This document shows, in pieces, positions 17,754 to 26,313 of a stretch of DNA of 64,000 nt (positions are counted from its first letter, which is position 1; each line of letters starts with the position of its first letter). The stretch spans positions 933,693 to 997,692 of the forward strand of contig NZ_JH651384.1 of NCBI RefSeq assembly GCF_000260135.1, written 5' to 3'. Position numbers and translations under genes: made by a program. The notes beneath the pieces are model-generated. The model did no database searches. It was not told where the DNA came from and saw only the letters and a program-made list of their open reading frames with translations. This DNA comes from Thiothrix nivea DSM 5205 (GTDB lineage: Bacteria; Pseudomonadota; Gammaproteobacteria; Thiotrichales; Thiotrichaceae).

Positions 17754-19009
17754 TCCTCCTCAAACTCACCTTGCGCAGCCTGTGGAATCGCCGCGCCAGC
17801 CTGCTCCTGACCCTGCTTTCCATCGCCATCAGCGTCCTGCTGCTGTTGGGGGTCGACTATATCCGCAAGGAAGCCAGGAACAGTTTCTTCAGCACCATTT
17901 CGGGTACGGATCTGGTGGTGGGCGCACGCAGCGGCCCGGTGCAACTGCTGTTGTACAGCGTGTTCCGCATTGGCAACGCCACCAACAATATCAGTTGGCA
18001 ATCGTATCAGGAGGTTATCAGCAACCCGCTGGTGGAATGGTCGATCCCGCTGAGCCTGGGCGACTCGCACAAGGGCTACCGGGTGCTGGGGACGAATCAG
18101 GATTATTTCCGTTATTACCGCCATGGCGACAAACGCTTGCTGGCGTTCGCGGCGGGCAAACAGTTTGAAGGCGTATTTGATGCCGTACTGGGGTCGGAGG
18201 TAGCCCGCAAGCTGGGTTACAAGCTGGGGGATAAAATCACGCTGGCGCACGGCTCGGGTTCAACCAGCTTTGCCCAGCACGCCGACAAACCGTTCACGGT
18301 GGTTGGCATCCTCAAACCGACCGGCACGCCGATCGACCGCACCGTGCATGTGTCGCTGGAAGCGATCGAGGCCATCCACATCGACTGGGTGAACGGCGCG
18401 CCGGTAGCGGGTTACCACATCAGCGCGGAAGAAGCGCTGGAGAAAAACTTACAGCCCAAGCTGATCACGGCATTTCTGGTCGGGCTGAAAAACCGTGCCG
18501 CCTCCTTCCGGGTGCAGCGCGAGATCAACGAATACAAGCGGGAACCGCTGCTCGCGACCCTGCCGGGCGTGGCGCTGGCGGAGTTGTGGCAGGCCATCGG
18601 CATGTTTGAAACCGTGCTGCGCATCATCACCGGTTTCGTGGTGGCGGCGGGGCTGCTGGGAATGCTGACCGTGCTGCTTTCCACCCTGAATGAGCGGCGG
18701 CGGGAAATGGCGATCCTGCGTGCAGTCGGGGCGCATCCTCGTCAGGTGTTCCTGCTGTTTGTGCTGGAAGCACTGGTGCTGGCGGTACTGGGATGCCTGG
18801 CGGGGATGGCGCTGCTTTATGCCGCGCTGTTCGCCGCCCGGCCCTGGGTGATGGCGGAATACGGTTTCTACCTGCACACCTGGATACCGGATGCACCCAA
18901 TCTGCTGATGCTGGCGGTGGTAGTGGTGCTGGCACTGGTGTTCAGCCTGATCCCGGGGGCGATTGCCTACCGCCGTTCCTTGCAGGACGGTTTGACCGTG
19001 AGGGTGTGA
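17750..19009 (+). CDS. zrgB: FtsX/MacB-type ABC permease, Zrg-like
   Basis: 419 residues: an N-terminal membrane helix (about 15-40), a large MacB_PCD periplasmic domain (to about 270) and three C-terminal helices (about 280-310, 330-365, 380-405) with the FtsX core NERRREMAILRAVGA. It pairs with the preceding ATPase. MacB-type pairs act as mechanotransducers rather than classical importers, so with ZrgA the complex may pass zinc from carrier to carrier; that mechanism is inferred. It is the last gene of the zinc run. Confidence 0.75.
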   Translation: MILLKLTLRSLWNRRASLLLTLLSIAISVLLLLGVDYIRKEARNSFFSTISGTDLVVGARSGPVQLLLYSVFRIGNATNNISWQSYQEVISNPLVEWSIPLSLGDSHKGYRVLGTNQDYFRYYRHGDKRLLAFAAGKQFEGVFDAVLGSEVARKLGYKLGDKITLAHGSGSTSFAQHADKPFTVVGILKPTGTPIDRTVHVSLEAIEAIHIDWVNGAPVAGYHISAEEALEKNLQPKLITAFLVGLKNRAASFRVQREINEYKREPLLATLPGVALAELWQAIGMFETVLRIITGFVVAAGLLGMLTVLLSTLNERRREMAILRAVGAHPRQVFLLFVLEALVLAVLGCLAGMALLYAALFAARPWVMAEYGFYLHTWIPDAPNLLMLAVVVVLALVFSLIPGAIAYRRSLQDGLTVRV

Positions 19010-19038
19010 CATGCTGCCCGGTGCTGTGGAAACAGCAA

Positions 19039-20151
19039 TCAGATCGCCAGCTCATAGCGCGTGGTTCTGCCACCACCGGGCAACGCAAGAATAATGCCTT
19101 TGGCTAACAGATCAGCAAGGTCACGGCTGGCAGTACGGTTAGGGCACTTCGCAATCGTTTCATATTTTCTGGTGGTAATGCCGCCTTCAAAGCCCTTGCG
19201 GCCTTCTGCAAACACCCGCGCCACCATCCTGGCCTGGCGTGCATTCAACTGATCACCATACGTTTCATAGAACCGCGCTTTGCCCAGCACAAAATCCACT
19301 TCCTCTTTGGCGATTTCCTGCGCCCGGATCACCGTGTCGGCAAAATAATCCAGCCAGGCATTGACATCCATACCGCCACGGCTCGCTTGCTCCAGTTGCT
19401 GGTAATAAGATTTTTTGTCTGCCGCGATGGCCGTGGCGAGACAAGCCGTGGTGGGGTAGCCAAGACACTGCGAAAGCGCATGGTCGGCAATCGCCCTGCC
19501 GACCCGCCCGTTACCATCATCAAAGGGGTGGATGACCTCGAACCAAAGGTGTGCAATACCCGCTCTGGCAATCCCTGAAGTCGCTTTTGTCTTATTCGGA
19601 AAGCCAAACTGGTTATACCAGTCGATGAATGCCATCATTTCATCCGCTACCCGGTTTGCGGGCGGGGCTTCATAGTGAACCTTCTCCCGACCATAAGGGC
19701 CGCTCACAATTTGCATGGGTGACGGATCAGTACGGTATGTGCCCAGAAGAATAGGGATATAACGCTGCTCCGGAACTGCCATGCTTTGCCATTGCCCCAG
19801 CAGATCATGTGTCAGGGGTTTTTGCCAGGTGTTACGAACGTCTACCAGCAGCAAAGCCGCCCCCGTTGCTTTCTGGTCTGCGTTGTCCGGCAGGGTATCG
19901 GCTGTGATTAACGCCAGCAGTGATGATCTGACCGATTCCCTGTCCAGGTTTTCACCCTCAATGGCGTTGGTCTTGATAGCCTCGGAAAGCATCAGGTCAA
20001 CCGTTGCATCCTGCCGGGAAGCTGTTGGCAACGCCTCGAAACGACCCGCCAGACGTTCTGAATTCAAGCGAAACACAAGCTCCCGCTCTTCGAGCAAGCA
20101 CGGGTCATAGTGAAAGTCAGGCCATGCCGGTTGTTGCCATATCCATCTCAT
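19039..20151 (-). CDS. Fic-family protein with C-terminal winged helix
   Basis: 370 residues. The Fic motif is complete, HPFDDGNGRVGR from H208, so AMP (or other nucleotide) transfer to a protein hydroxyl is expected. A class II inhibitory helix is present upstream, T61-NAIEG66 matching (S/T)xxxE(G/N), hence activity is auto-inhibited. The C-terminal 60 residues (ITTRKYETIAKCPNRTASRDL...) read as a winged helix-turn-helix. The upstream region carries four copies of a GGCGTGAWT element in nested inverted order, possibly its own operator. The gene stands alone; no antitoxin gene is adjacent. Confidence 0.88.
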   Translation of the reverse strand: MRWIWQQPAWPDFHYDPCLLEERELVFRLNSERLAGRFEALPTASRQDATVDLMLSEAIKTNAIEGENLDRESVRSSLLALITADTLPDNADQKATGAALLLVDVRNTWQKPLTHDLLGQWQSMAVPEQRYIPILLGTYRTDPSPMQIVSGPYGREKVHYEAPPANRVADEMMAFIDWYNQFGFPNKTKATSGIARAGIAHLWFEVIHPFDDGNGRVGRAIADHALSQCLGYPTTACLATAIAADKKSYYQQLEQASRGGMDVNAWLDYFADTVIRAQEIAKEEVDFVLGKARFYETYGDQLNARQARMVARVFAEGRKGFEGGITTRKYETIAKCPNRTASRDLADLLAKGIILALPGGGRTTRYELAI

Positions 20152-20222
20152 GGCGTGATTTTAGCATCTATTCACGCCGTTTACAGGTGATTTATGGCGT
20201 GAATATGAAGCTTAATCACGCC
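20152..20222. promoter_or_regulatory. Nested inverted repeats upstream of fic
   Basis: GGCGTGATT (20152-20160) pairs with AATCACGCC (20214-20222), and inside them TATTCACGCC (20169-20178) pairs with GGCGTGAATA (20196-20205). Four copies of one element in 71 bases, starting at the second base of the fic start codon region, suggest an operator array. Confidence 0.5.
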
Positions 20223-20227
20223 AGTCA

Positions 20228-20404
20228 TTAGTCGTCATTCTCAGGCTGGCAGTAAAGCTTCAATGTCACTGTTTCCCACCTGTAACCGGCGTATGGAACG
20301 TCATGCAATCCGTGAGCGACGTTCCGCTGCAACCGTAATTGACCCGCCAGCTCGCCCGCCAGCAGGGTCTTTAGCACGTCGATAACCCGGTCTTTTCCTT
20401 TCAT
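20228..20404 (-). pseudogene. Truncated second bacterioferritin gene
   Basis: A 58-codon frame starts 12 bases after the bacterioferritin stop with a good site (AAGGAG, eight bases before ATG). Its first 20 residues, MKGKDRVIDVLKTLLAGELA, follow the bacterioferritin N-terminus and have Glu18 of the ferroxidase centre; then the sequence departs (GQLRLQRNVAHGLHD...) and stops. It appears to be the beginning of a bfr gene whose remainder has been lost, or a new short protein built on it. Confidence 0.6.
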
Positions 20405-20416
20405 ATTATTTGCTCC

Positions 20417-20887
20417 TTAATCGTTCATCATGGATTGCAGGTAGTTTTGCAGACCGGCGTTGTCGATCGCCCATTGCTGGGATTCGAGCCAGTCGGTCTG
20501 CTCTTCTTCCTCTTCGAGGATTTCCTGCAACATGTCGCGGGAAACGTAATCCTGCGCCTGTTCGCATTCGGCGATGACCTTGCGCAGTTCCGCCACCACT
20601 TCACCGGCAAGGCGCAAGTCGTTGGCGAGGATTTCCGGCACGTCTTCGCCGAGGTAGAGCTTGCCGAGGTCTTGCAGGTTGGGCAGGGCTTCGAGGAACA
20701 GGATGCGTTCGATCAGTTCGTCGGCCTGTTTCATGGCCTTGATGGAACGTTTGTATTCCTTGCCGTTGAGCTTTTCCAGCCCCCAGTTTTTGCACATGCG
20801 GGCGTGCAGGAAATACTGGTTGATCGCCGTCAACTGGCTACGTAGCACCAGATTCAGCGAACGGTTGATGTCGGGGTTTCCTTTCAT
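20417..20887 (-). CDS. bfr: Bacterioferritin, haem-binding subunit lacking ferroxidase residues
   Basis: 156 residues, full-length bacterioferritin. The haem ligand Met52 is kept ([12 protein letters not shown]). By alignment to the E. coli numbering the di-iron ligands are mostly lost: position 18 is Gln, 51 is Ala, 54 is Gln, 94 is not Glu, and 130 is Gln, leaving only Glu127. Such subunits occur in two-gene bacterioferritins where the other subunit supplies the ferroxidase site. The expected partner directly downstream is truncated. Iron oxidation by this homopolymer is therefore doubtful; storage or haem/electron transfer remains possible. Confidence 0.88.
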   Translation of the reverse strand: MKGNPDINRSLNLVLRSQLTAINQYFLHARMCKNWGLEKLNGKEYKRSIKAMKQADELIERILFLEALPNLQDLGKLYLGEDVPEILANDLRLAGEVVAELRKVIAECEQAQDYVSRDMLQEILEEEEEQTDWLESQQWAIDNAGLQNYLQSMMND

Positions 20888-20963
20888 AGGCGTCTCCTGT
20901 TGTTTAGGTTGGTTTTATATTCAATGCCTGTCCATCCTATCCCTTGCCAATCAGCCTGGTCAA

Positions 20964-21725
20964 TTAAGCTCTACTGCCTATCAAGCGATACCCCAAACCC
21001 GCCAGCGCCAGAAACCACACAATGCTCGCCCCGGTCGGCAAGTCCAGCCACGCCGATACCATAATTCCCGCCGCATACCCTAGCAGCCCCAGCGCAAAGG
21101 CATCACGCAAGGAACCAGCCTGTTCCCGCCACACCGCAAACGCCGGGATCACCAGACTGGCGAACACCAGATACACCCCCACCACCTGCGCCGCAAAGGT
21201 AATCACCACCGCAAACAACAGGTAAAATGTCTGCCGTGCGAACAGGCGTGGCAACCATTGCGGTTTCAACCATGCCAGCAGCCAGTAGGCCGCCGCCAGC
21301 ACCGCCAGCGGAATCAGATCAGGCCAGTTCACCCACAGGATTTGCCCGGCCAGCAGCTCACGCAGGTGTTCGCCACCGTGCGGATTATTCGCCAACAACA
21401 ACAACCCGCCAGTCGCCGCCAGCACAAACACAATGCCGATCAGGGCTTCCTGCTGGCGTTGCAGGCGCATTTCCGCCCAGCCCAGCAGCCATGCACCCGC
21501 CAGCGCCGCGCTCAGGGCAATGAGTTGGGTTTCCCAGCCATGCACTTCCCAGCCGAAACTGTGCGCGGCAATCACCCCCAGCCCGGCAATCTGCGCAATC
21601 GCCAGATCGATGAAAATGATGCCCCGGCGCAGAACTTCGCGCCCCAGCGGGATGTGGGTCGCCAATACCAGCACCCCGGCAACAAAGGCCGGGGCGAGGA
21701 TGCTGAATTGCAGCGTCCAGTCCAT
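20964..21725 (-). CDS. Metal ABC transporter permease without adjacent ATPase
   Basis: 253 residues, an ABC-3 (ZnuB/MntB-like) permease with about seven membrane helices and the coupling region RRGIIFIDLAIAQIAGLGV (about 34-52). It begins four bases after the zinc-binding-protein gene and is third in the run porin-binding protein-permease behind Zur box D. No ATP-binding subunit is encoded beside it, so it must use one in trans, for example that at 12713. It is diverged from the 13408 permease. Confidence 0.82.
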   Translation of the reverse strand: MDWTLQFSILAPAFVAGVLVLATHIPLGREVLRRGIIFIDLAIAQIAGLGVIAAHSFGWEVHGWETQLIALSAALAGAWLLGWAEMRLQRQQEALIGIVFVLAATGGLLLLANNPHGGEHLRELLAGQILWVNWPDLIPLAVLAAAYWLLAWLKPQWLPRLFARQTFYLLFAVVITFAAQVVGVYLVFASLVIPAFAVWREQAGSLRDAFALGLLGYAAGIMVSAWLDLPTGASIVWFLALAGLGYRLIGSRA

Positions 21726-21729
21726 GCGC

Positions 21730-22626
21730 TTACTTTGCCGCGCCGTTCAGGCGCTGGATGATGTCGTCGAATAGTTTAAACAGGTCGCTGGCCTCGGGCG
21801 TACCACCCACGGTGGAAGGCAGCAGCACCGCCGGAATACCCGCCTTGCCGGATAGCCATTGCGCCGAACGCGGGTTCTGGTAGGCGGAATAAATCACCAC
21901 GCTGGCCGGGGTGGTTTGCAGTTGCTGCAATACGCTGGTCAGGTGCGCGGTAGTAGGCGGAACGCCGGGCTTGGGTTCGAGTGTGGCGATTTCCTGCAAA
22001 CCCAGCCAGTCTTGCAGGTAAACCCAGCTTTTGTGGTGGACGACCACCACCTTGCCGCGCAAGCCCGCCGCCCTGGCCTGCCAGCCCTGCATGGCCTGTT
22101 GCCAGCGGCTGTTGAAACTGGCGTAACCCTGCTGGTAATGGGCGGCGTTGGCGCTATCCACCTGCGCCATGCGTTCCGCCAGCGCCTTGCCGACCTGTGC
22201 GATGCGGCGCGGGTCGGTTTGGATGTGCGGATTGCCATCAGCGTGGACATCCCCCATGCTGCGGTCAACTTTTTCCGGAATATCCAGCAGTTGCACGTAT
22301 TGCGCGGCCATGAAATTCCCCGGCTGGCTTTCCTGAATGGCAGCATTGCCGGATTTGCTCAGCAGTAACGGCAGCCAGCCGATTTCCAGTTCCGCGCCGG
22401 TGCAAACCAGCAAATCCGCCTGCCGCGCCTTGGCAATCAGGCTGGGGCGGGCTTCGATATGATGTGGGTCTTGCAAGCCGGTGGTGGCGTTGTAGACCGT
22501 GACCTGGTTGCCGCCGATTTCCTGCGCCAGTGCGCCCCATTCCGGTTCGCAGGCGAAGATATTGAGGTCGGCATGGGCGAGTGTGCTGCCGCATAGCAGG
22601 GCAAAGATGAGAAAAATGCGTTTCAT
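21730..22626 (-). CDS. ZnuA-like metal-binding protein
   Basis: 298 residues with a signal peptide (about 1-19, ending AHA). Cluster A-I features: DPHHIEARPS (first ligand), GNPHIQTDPRR (second) and VVVHHKSWVYL (third). The long His-rich loop of classical ZnuA is absent. It follows the porin by nine bases and precedes the permease, forming a second zinc uptake set distinct from the ZnuABC-like one. In the same layout, porin copy 1 is cut by the window edge. Confidence 0.83.
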   Translation of the reverse strand: MKRIFLIFALLCGSTLAHADLNIFACEPEWGALAQEIGGNQVTVYNATTGLQDPHHIEARPSLIAKARQADLLVCTGAELEIGWLPLLLSKSGNAAIQESQPGNFMAAQYVQLLDIPEKVDRSMGDVHADGNPHIQTDPRRIAQVGKALAERMAQVDSANAAHYQQGYASFNSRWQQAMQGWQARAAGLRGKVVVVHHKSWVYLQDWLGLQEIATLEPKPGVPPTTAHLTSVLQQLQTTPASVVIYSAYQNPRSAQWLSGKAGIPAVLLPSTVGGTPEASDLFKLFDDIIQRLNGAAK

Positions 22627-22635
22627 GGAATCTCC

Positions 22636-23961
22636 TTAAAAACCGTGTGCGCCGTGCGAGCCAAAGCTGTGGGTGTATTGCAGGATCACCTGCCTGTCAG
22701 TTTCCGGCGTGCTTTTGTCTTCGTTGAATTGCAAGCGCAGGCGGCTGTATTCGCGCGGGCTGTAATCGACCATCAGGCTGTTGCGCTTGGGGGTATGGCC
22801 TTCGGTGGCCAACCCGGCGGCTTCCACCTGATGCTCGGTCGCTGCCGCGCCACTGGCCTGGGTCAGGGTGTTGTCGCTGCCCAGATGGTCATGGCGCAAA
22901 CCAACCCGCCAATGTGGGCGGAACTGGTAAACGCCCTGCACGTAGTAGCCGTCCTGCTTGCCGCCATAATTCAGGGTGCGCTCAATGCCGCCGTCCGTGT
23001 TGAGCATGTCAATCGCGCCGTCTTCATCGCGCTGGAAATATTCCGCCTGCAATTTCAGGCTGCGTTCTTTCGCATTGCCATTGGGCGCCCATTTGTAGGT
23101 CGCATTGACAGTATTGATGCGGCTTTTGCCACTGAAGCCGGGGGTGACGGAATGCATGGAACCATCCGGGCGTTCGTGTTCGTGCAATTCCCCCAGCCGG
23201 TTGTTGATGCTGTCCGCCCGCCAGTGGCCGACGCCTGCCTGCCAACTGTGATCCGTGCCGATGTCGCCACCCGTCTTGGCAAATACCGTCGCCGCGCCCA
23301 CGGTATCGTCACTGTCGCTAGCGGGGAATTTGTCGCCCCGGAACAATTCCGCACCCACTTGCACAAAGGTGTCAGTCGGCGCGACGTAGCTGAGCTGCAC
23401 CCCGTCATCGTTGGTATGTGCGCCAAACATACCCTTGTACACCAGCGGGTTGTCGGCAAAATCCCATTCGTGATTGTGCTTGCTGCTCAGATAGCCGACA
23501 TCGGAGAAGAAGCGCCCCGCCTTGACGGTTACGCCGTTGCCCAGCCCTCGGGTTTCGACGAAGGCTTCTTCCAGTTCCATTTCCAGCCCTTCGTCTTCGG
23601 TTTCCATGATGCCGGTGGTGACGCGGGCTTTGAGCTTGTCGTTGATATTGCCGGAAACCACGGCCTCAATATGCCCGGTGTGCAAGCCTTCGCGCATCCC
23701 GTGGTCATGCCCTCCGGAAGGGAAACCGGGCAGGTGGGCGTGCTCGTGATCGTGCCCTTCTTCCCCCTCGCCTTCCTCGTGGGCGGCCTCATCCTTGTTG
23801 CTGTCGAAATAGATACCTTCGACGATCAGGCTGCCCTCCCAGTTGGAAGTGGGCTTGAGGGCTGCCTTGATGGTGTCGCCGGTGGTGGTTTCGGCGAAAG
23901 CGGCAGGTGTTGCCAATGCGGCGGCAATGGCAAAGGCCGAAGTAGTCTGTGTCAGTTGCAT
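22636..23961 (-). CDS. Zinc-associated outer-membrane porin (copy 2)
   Basis: 441 residues; signal peptide about 1-23 and C-terminal Phe. It is a paralogue of the porin at 4-1263, with a longer histidine/glutamate-rich N-proximal loop (about residues 59-85, repeated HEEGE/GHDHEHAH pattern) that could gather zinc. It is the first gene of a three-gene run with a ZnuA-like protein and a permease, and shares Zur box D with a divergent Fur-family gene. Metal specificity is inferred from these neighbours. Confidence 0.82.
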   Translation of the reverse strand: MQLTQTTSAFAIAAALATPAAFAETTTGDTIKAALKPTSNWEGSLIVEGIYFDSNKDEAAHEEGEGEEGHDHEHAHLPGFPSGGHDHGMREGLHTGHIEAVVSGNINDKLKARVTTGIMETEDEGLEMELEEAFVETRGLGNGVTVKAGRFFSDVGYLSSKHNHEWDFADNPLVYKGMFGAHTNDDGVQLSYVAPTDTFVQVGAELFRGDKFPASDSDDTVGAATVFAKTGGDIGTDHSWQAGVGHWRADSINNRLGELHEHERPDGSMHSVTPGFSGKSRINTVNATYKWAPNGNAKERSLKLQAEYFQRDEDGAIDMLNTDGGIERTLNYGGKQDGYYVQGVYQFRPHWRVGLRHDHLGSDNTLTQASGAAATEHQVEAAGLATEGHTPKRNSLMVDYSPREYSRLRLQFNEDKSTPETDRQVILQYTHSFGSHGAHGF

Positions 23962-24027
23962 GTATTCACCCCGTTGGTGTTTGCACGTTTATAATGGAGC
24001 AAATGGTATGTGCATTACTTGACAAAA

Positions 24028-24043
24028 TGCAACATAGTTGCAA
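24028..24043. promoter_or_regulatory. Putative Zur box D
   Basis: TGCAACATAGTTGCAA lies between the divergent porin 2 and zur 2 genes, at the same place as box A in copy 1. The central five bases differ between A and D while both arms are unchanged. Confidence 0.7.
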
Positions 24044-24069
24044 AATTTTGACGCAAACGAGTAGCAGAA

Positions 24070-24516
24070 ATGACCCAGGCTAGCCCCCTTCCCGGCAATG
24101 AATCCACCGCCCGCAGCCTGCTCCAGCAAGCCCAAGGCAGGGCAACGCCTGCACGGGTCGGGGTGCTGGGCATCCTACTGAATGCCAACGCCGCACTGAG
24201 CCATCAGGAAATTGAGCAAACCGTGCATCAGCAAGGGCTATCCGTTGACCGGGTAACCCTGTACCGGGCGCTCGACTGGTTGGTGGAACAAGGGTTGGCA
24301 CACAAGATCGCGGGCGCGGATCGCACCTGGCGCTACAATGCACAGGCCGGAACACCCCACCAGCACGCACATTTCCATTGCAAGCAATGCGAACAGGTGT
24401 TTTGTCTGGAAACCCTGCAACCCACCCTGCTGTTTGCCCTGCCGGAAGGCTATCGGATCGACGAAGTGGAACTGAACCTGCAAGGGCTTTGCCCAAATTG
24501 CGCCAAATTACTGTAG
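24070..24516 (+). CDS. zur: Fur-family regulator, probably Zur (copy 2)
   Basis: 148 residues, nearly identical to the protein at 1372-1830 through the winged helix and the HxHFHCxxC region; the C-terminus differs (LCPNCAKLL in place of RCPDCAGKT...), keeping the CxxC. Same divergent arrangement with a His-rich porin. Two near-identical Zur proteins could form mixed dimers or allow dosage effects; whether both are expressed cannot be told. Confidence 0.8.
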   Translation: MTQASPLPGNESTARSLLQQAQGRATPARVGVLGILLNANAALSHQEIEQTVHQQGLSVDRVTLYRALDWLVEQGLAHKIAGADRTWRYNAQAGTPHQHAHFHCKQCEQVFCLETLQPTLLFALPEGYRIDEVELNLQGLCPNCAKLL

Positions 24517-24610
24517 CCAAGCTTTACATTTCTTTACACTCCACTTACCTATCTTTACGGGTATTCAGTGAATACTATGCTGACATTCTTGAACCAAGGA
24601 GAAAGCATTG

Positions 24611-25252
24611 ATGAAACCTGTATTACTGATGTCCGTGTTGGCAGGCGTATTGATGAGTGCCACTATCGCCGCACAGGATGAGATACCACCACCAGCCCCA
24701 GCAGGGCAGACCGAACGTATGCAAAACGAACTGGGTCTGACGGATTCACAAGTCAGCCAGATCAACAGCATCGAAGCTGCCCAGCGGGAAAAAATGCAAG
24801 CCCTGCATGATGATTTCCAGACAAAAATCAACAGCATCCTGAGCGCGGAACAAGCCGCCCAGCTTGAGCAGATGCAAGCACAACATCAGCCGCCGGGCAA
24901 TGGAGGCATGGCAGGTGGCCAACGTCCGCCACCACCCGGAAATGCAGGCATGTCAGGAGGCCAACGCCCGCCACCACCGCCAACCGGAGACAAGGGGACG
25001 GGCATGGGTGGCCAGCCACCGGAAGCTGGTGGCATGGCCGAACGCATGCAAAACGAACTGGGCCTGACGGATGAGCAGGCCGCCCAACTGGCACCCCTGC
25101 AACAACAGCAGCGCACCCAAATGGACGCCCTGCGTACTGAAACCCGGCAATTGATCAAACAGGTTCTGACAGCTGAACAAACCACTGCGTTTGAACAGAT
25201 GCAACCGCCACAACCACCACGCGGTATGCCAGGCAACCCGCCCATACAGTAA
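24611..25252 (+). CDS. Spy/CpxP-like periplasmic protein with two repeats
   Basis: 213 residues with a signal peptide (about 1-21, ending IAA). Two copies of an LTxxQ-like helical unit, each opening with ERMQNELGLTD, lie at about residues 35-85 and 140-190. They are joined by a Pro/Gly/Met linker with the repeat GGQRPPPPGNAGM. Spy/CpxP proteins are periplasmic chaperones or metal-stress sensors; a two-domain version with such a linker is unusual. AAGGAG precedes the ATG at 24611. It lies upstream of a Tat-exported dioxygenase, 90 bases apart. Confidence 0.7.
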   Translation: MKPVLLMSVLAGVLMSATIAAQDEIPPPAPAGQTERMQNELGLTDSQVSQINSIEAAQREKMQALHDDFQTKINSILSAEQAAQLEQMQAQHQPPGNGGMAGGQRPPPPGNAGMSGGQRPPPPPTGDKGTGMGGQPPEAGGMAERMQNELGLTDEQAAQLAPLQQQQRTQMDALRTETRQLIKQVLTAEQTTAFEQMQPPQPPRGMPGNPPIQ

Positions 25253-25275
25253 GGAATATGCACGAAACATCCTCT

Positions 25276-25320
25276 GTAGGAGTTTGCCCTGCCAGCGAAT
25301 CGACAGCAAGACTGGCTCCT
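25276..25320. repeat. Possible REP-like hairpin
   Basis: TGTAGGAG at 25275-25282 and GGCTCCT at 25314-25320 can pair around a GC-rich middle, similar in style to dispersed gammaproteobacterial REP units. Only one copy was noticed in the window. Confidence 0.25.
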
Positions 25321-25342
25321 CAAGGATTCGGATGGAGACATC

Positions 25343-26170
25343 ATGATGGAAAAAAAATCAGCTTTAGCAGAACGCCGCCACATCCTGAAAATACTGGGTG
25401 GTGGCATCCTGTTGGGAAACCCCTGGCTATCCAGTGCCTGGGGCAATACAGCCATTAGCGCAGCCGCCACTACAGGCACAAAATGGGCATCAGGCAACAC
25501 CAGCCTGATCACTGTGCCCTACCCGGACGACAGCATTTTTGACAGCGGCAATACCTGCAACATCGCGTTAACCCAGGCAACCACCGAAGGCCCCTGCTAT
25601 TTCGGGGTGGAAACCGGGGAAGATATTTCCAGCGGTTTATCTGGCTTGCCTATGCAGTTATGCCTGAAGCTGGTCGATTCAGACTGCCAACCGCTGGAAA
25701 ATCACTGGATTGAGGTCTGGCATTGCGACAACCGTGGCGTCTATTCCGGCAACACCCGCGAGAGTTTTGACAGCAGCCGCTTTGCCGGGGGCTTTTGCAC
25801 CAGTAATGACAGCGCCGCACAGGCCAGCACCTGGTATCGGGGAATCTTGCAGACCGACAGCAAGGGGCGGGTAAATTTCAAGACCTGTTTCCCCGGCTGG
25901 TATCGCGGGCGCACCATCCACATCCACTTTGCGGTCAGGGAAAGGTCAGGCCATGCGCGGGTCATTTCGCAATTCTGCTTTACCGATGCGCTTGCCAAAG
26001 AGATTTGCACCACGCATGAACATTACAGTAGCCGTGGCGAACAGGATACGACGCTGGCGGGTGGCCGGGATGGCGTGTTCCCCAGAAGTGGTTACGAAAG
26101 CTTTATGCTGACGACAGCGCAAAATGCCGATGGTACGTTACTGGCTTACCACACGATCAAGATTGCCTGA
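25343..26170 (+). CDS. Tat-exported intradiol ring-cleavage dioxygenase
   Basis: 275 residues. The N-terminus AERRHILKILGGG is a twin-arginine type signal, so the protein is probably folded before export. The dioxygenase core resembles protocatechuate 3,4-dioxygenase: the expected Fe(III) ligands are a Tyr in NRGVYSG, a Tyr in FPGWYRGR and two His in IHIHF. The exported intradiol group has unknown or broad aromatic substrates. It is monocistronic or co-transcribed with the Spy-like gene. A 3'-end remnant of a sister gene sits at 3664-3693. Confidence 0.82.
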   Translation: MMEKKSALAERRHILKILGGGILLGNPWLSSAWGNTAISAAATTGTKWASGNTSLITVPYPDDSIFDSGNTCNIALTQATTEGPCYFGVETGEDISSGLSGLPMQLCLKLVDSDCQPLENHWIEVWHCDNRGVYSGNTRESFDSSRFAGGFCTSNDSAAQASTWYRGILQTDSKGRVNFKTCFPGWYRGRTIHIHFAVRERSGHARVISQFCFTDALAKEICTTHEHYSSRGEQDTTLAGGRDGVFPRSGYESFMLTTAQNADGTLLAYHTIKIA

Positions 26171-26313
26171 AGAACGGGTGAAATGCCCATTGCATAAGCC
26201 GGGGAAAAAGCGAAACAGCGCAGTTTATGCTGCACAGTTACGTGGCGACCCCAAACGGGCATGACAACTGCTGGATAGGCTGGGCGTGTAAAGCTGATCA
26301 CTTTTATGAGAAA

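Larger units (their letters stand above)
22633..24516. repeat. Porin-zur duplication, copy 2 (partner 1-1830)
   Basis: Direct repeat of the porin/operator/regulator unit, 22.6 kb from copy 1 and in the same orientation. Recombination between the copies would remove the whole zinc operon and metE. Confidence 0.85.
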
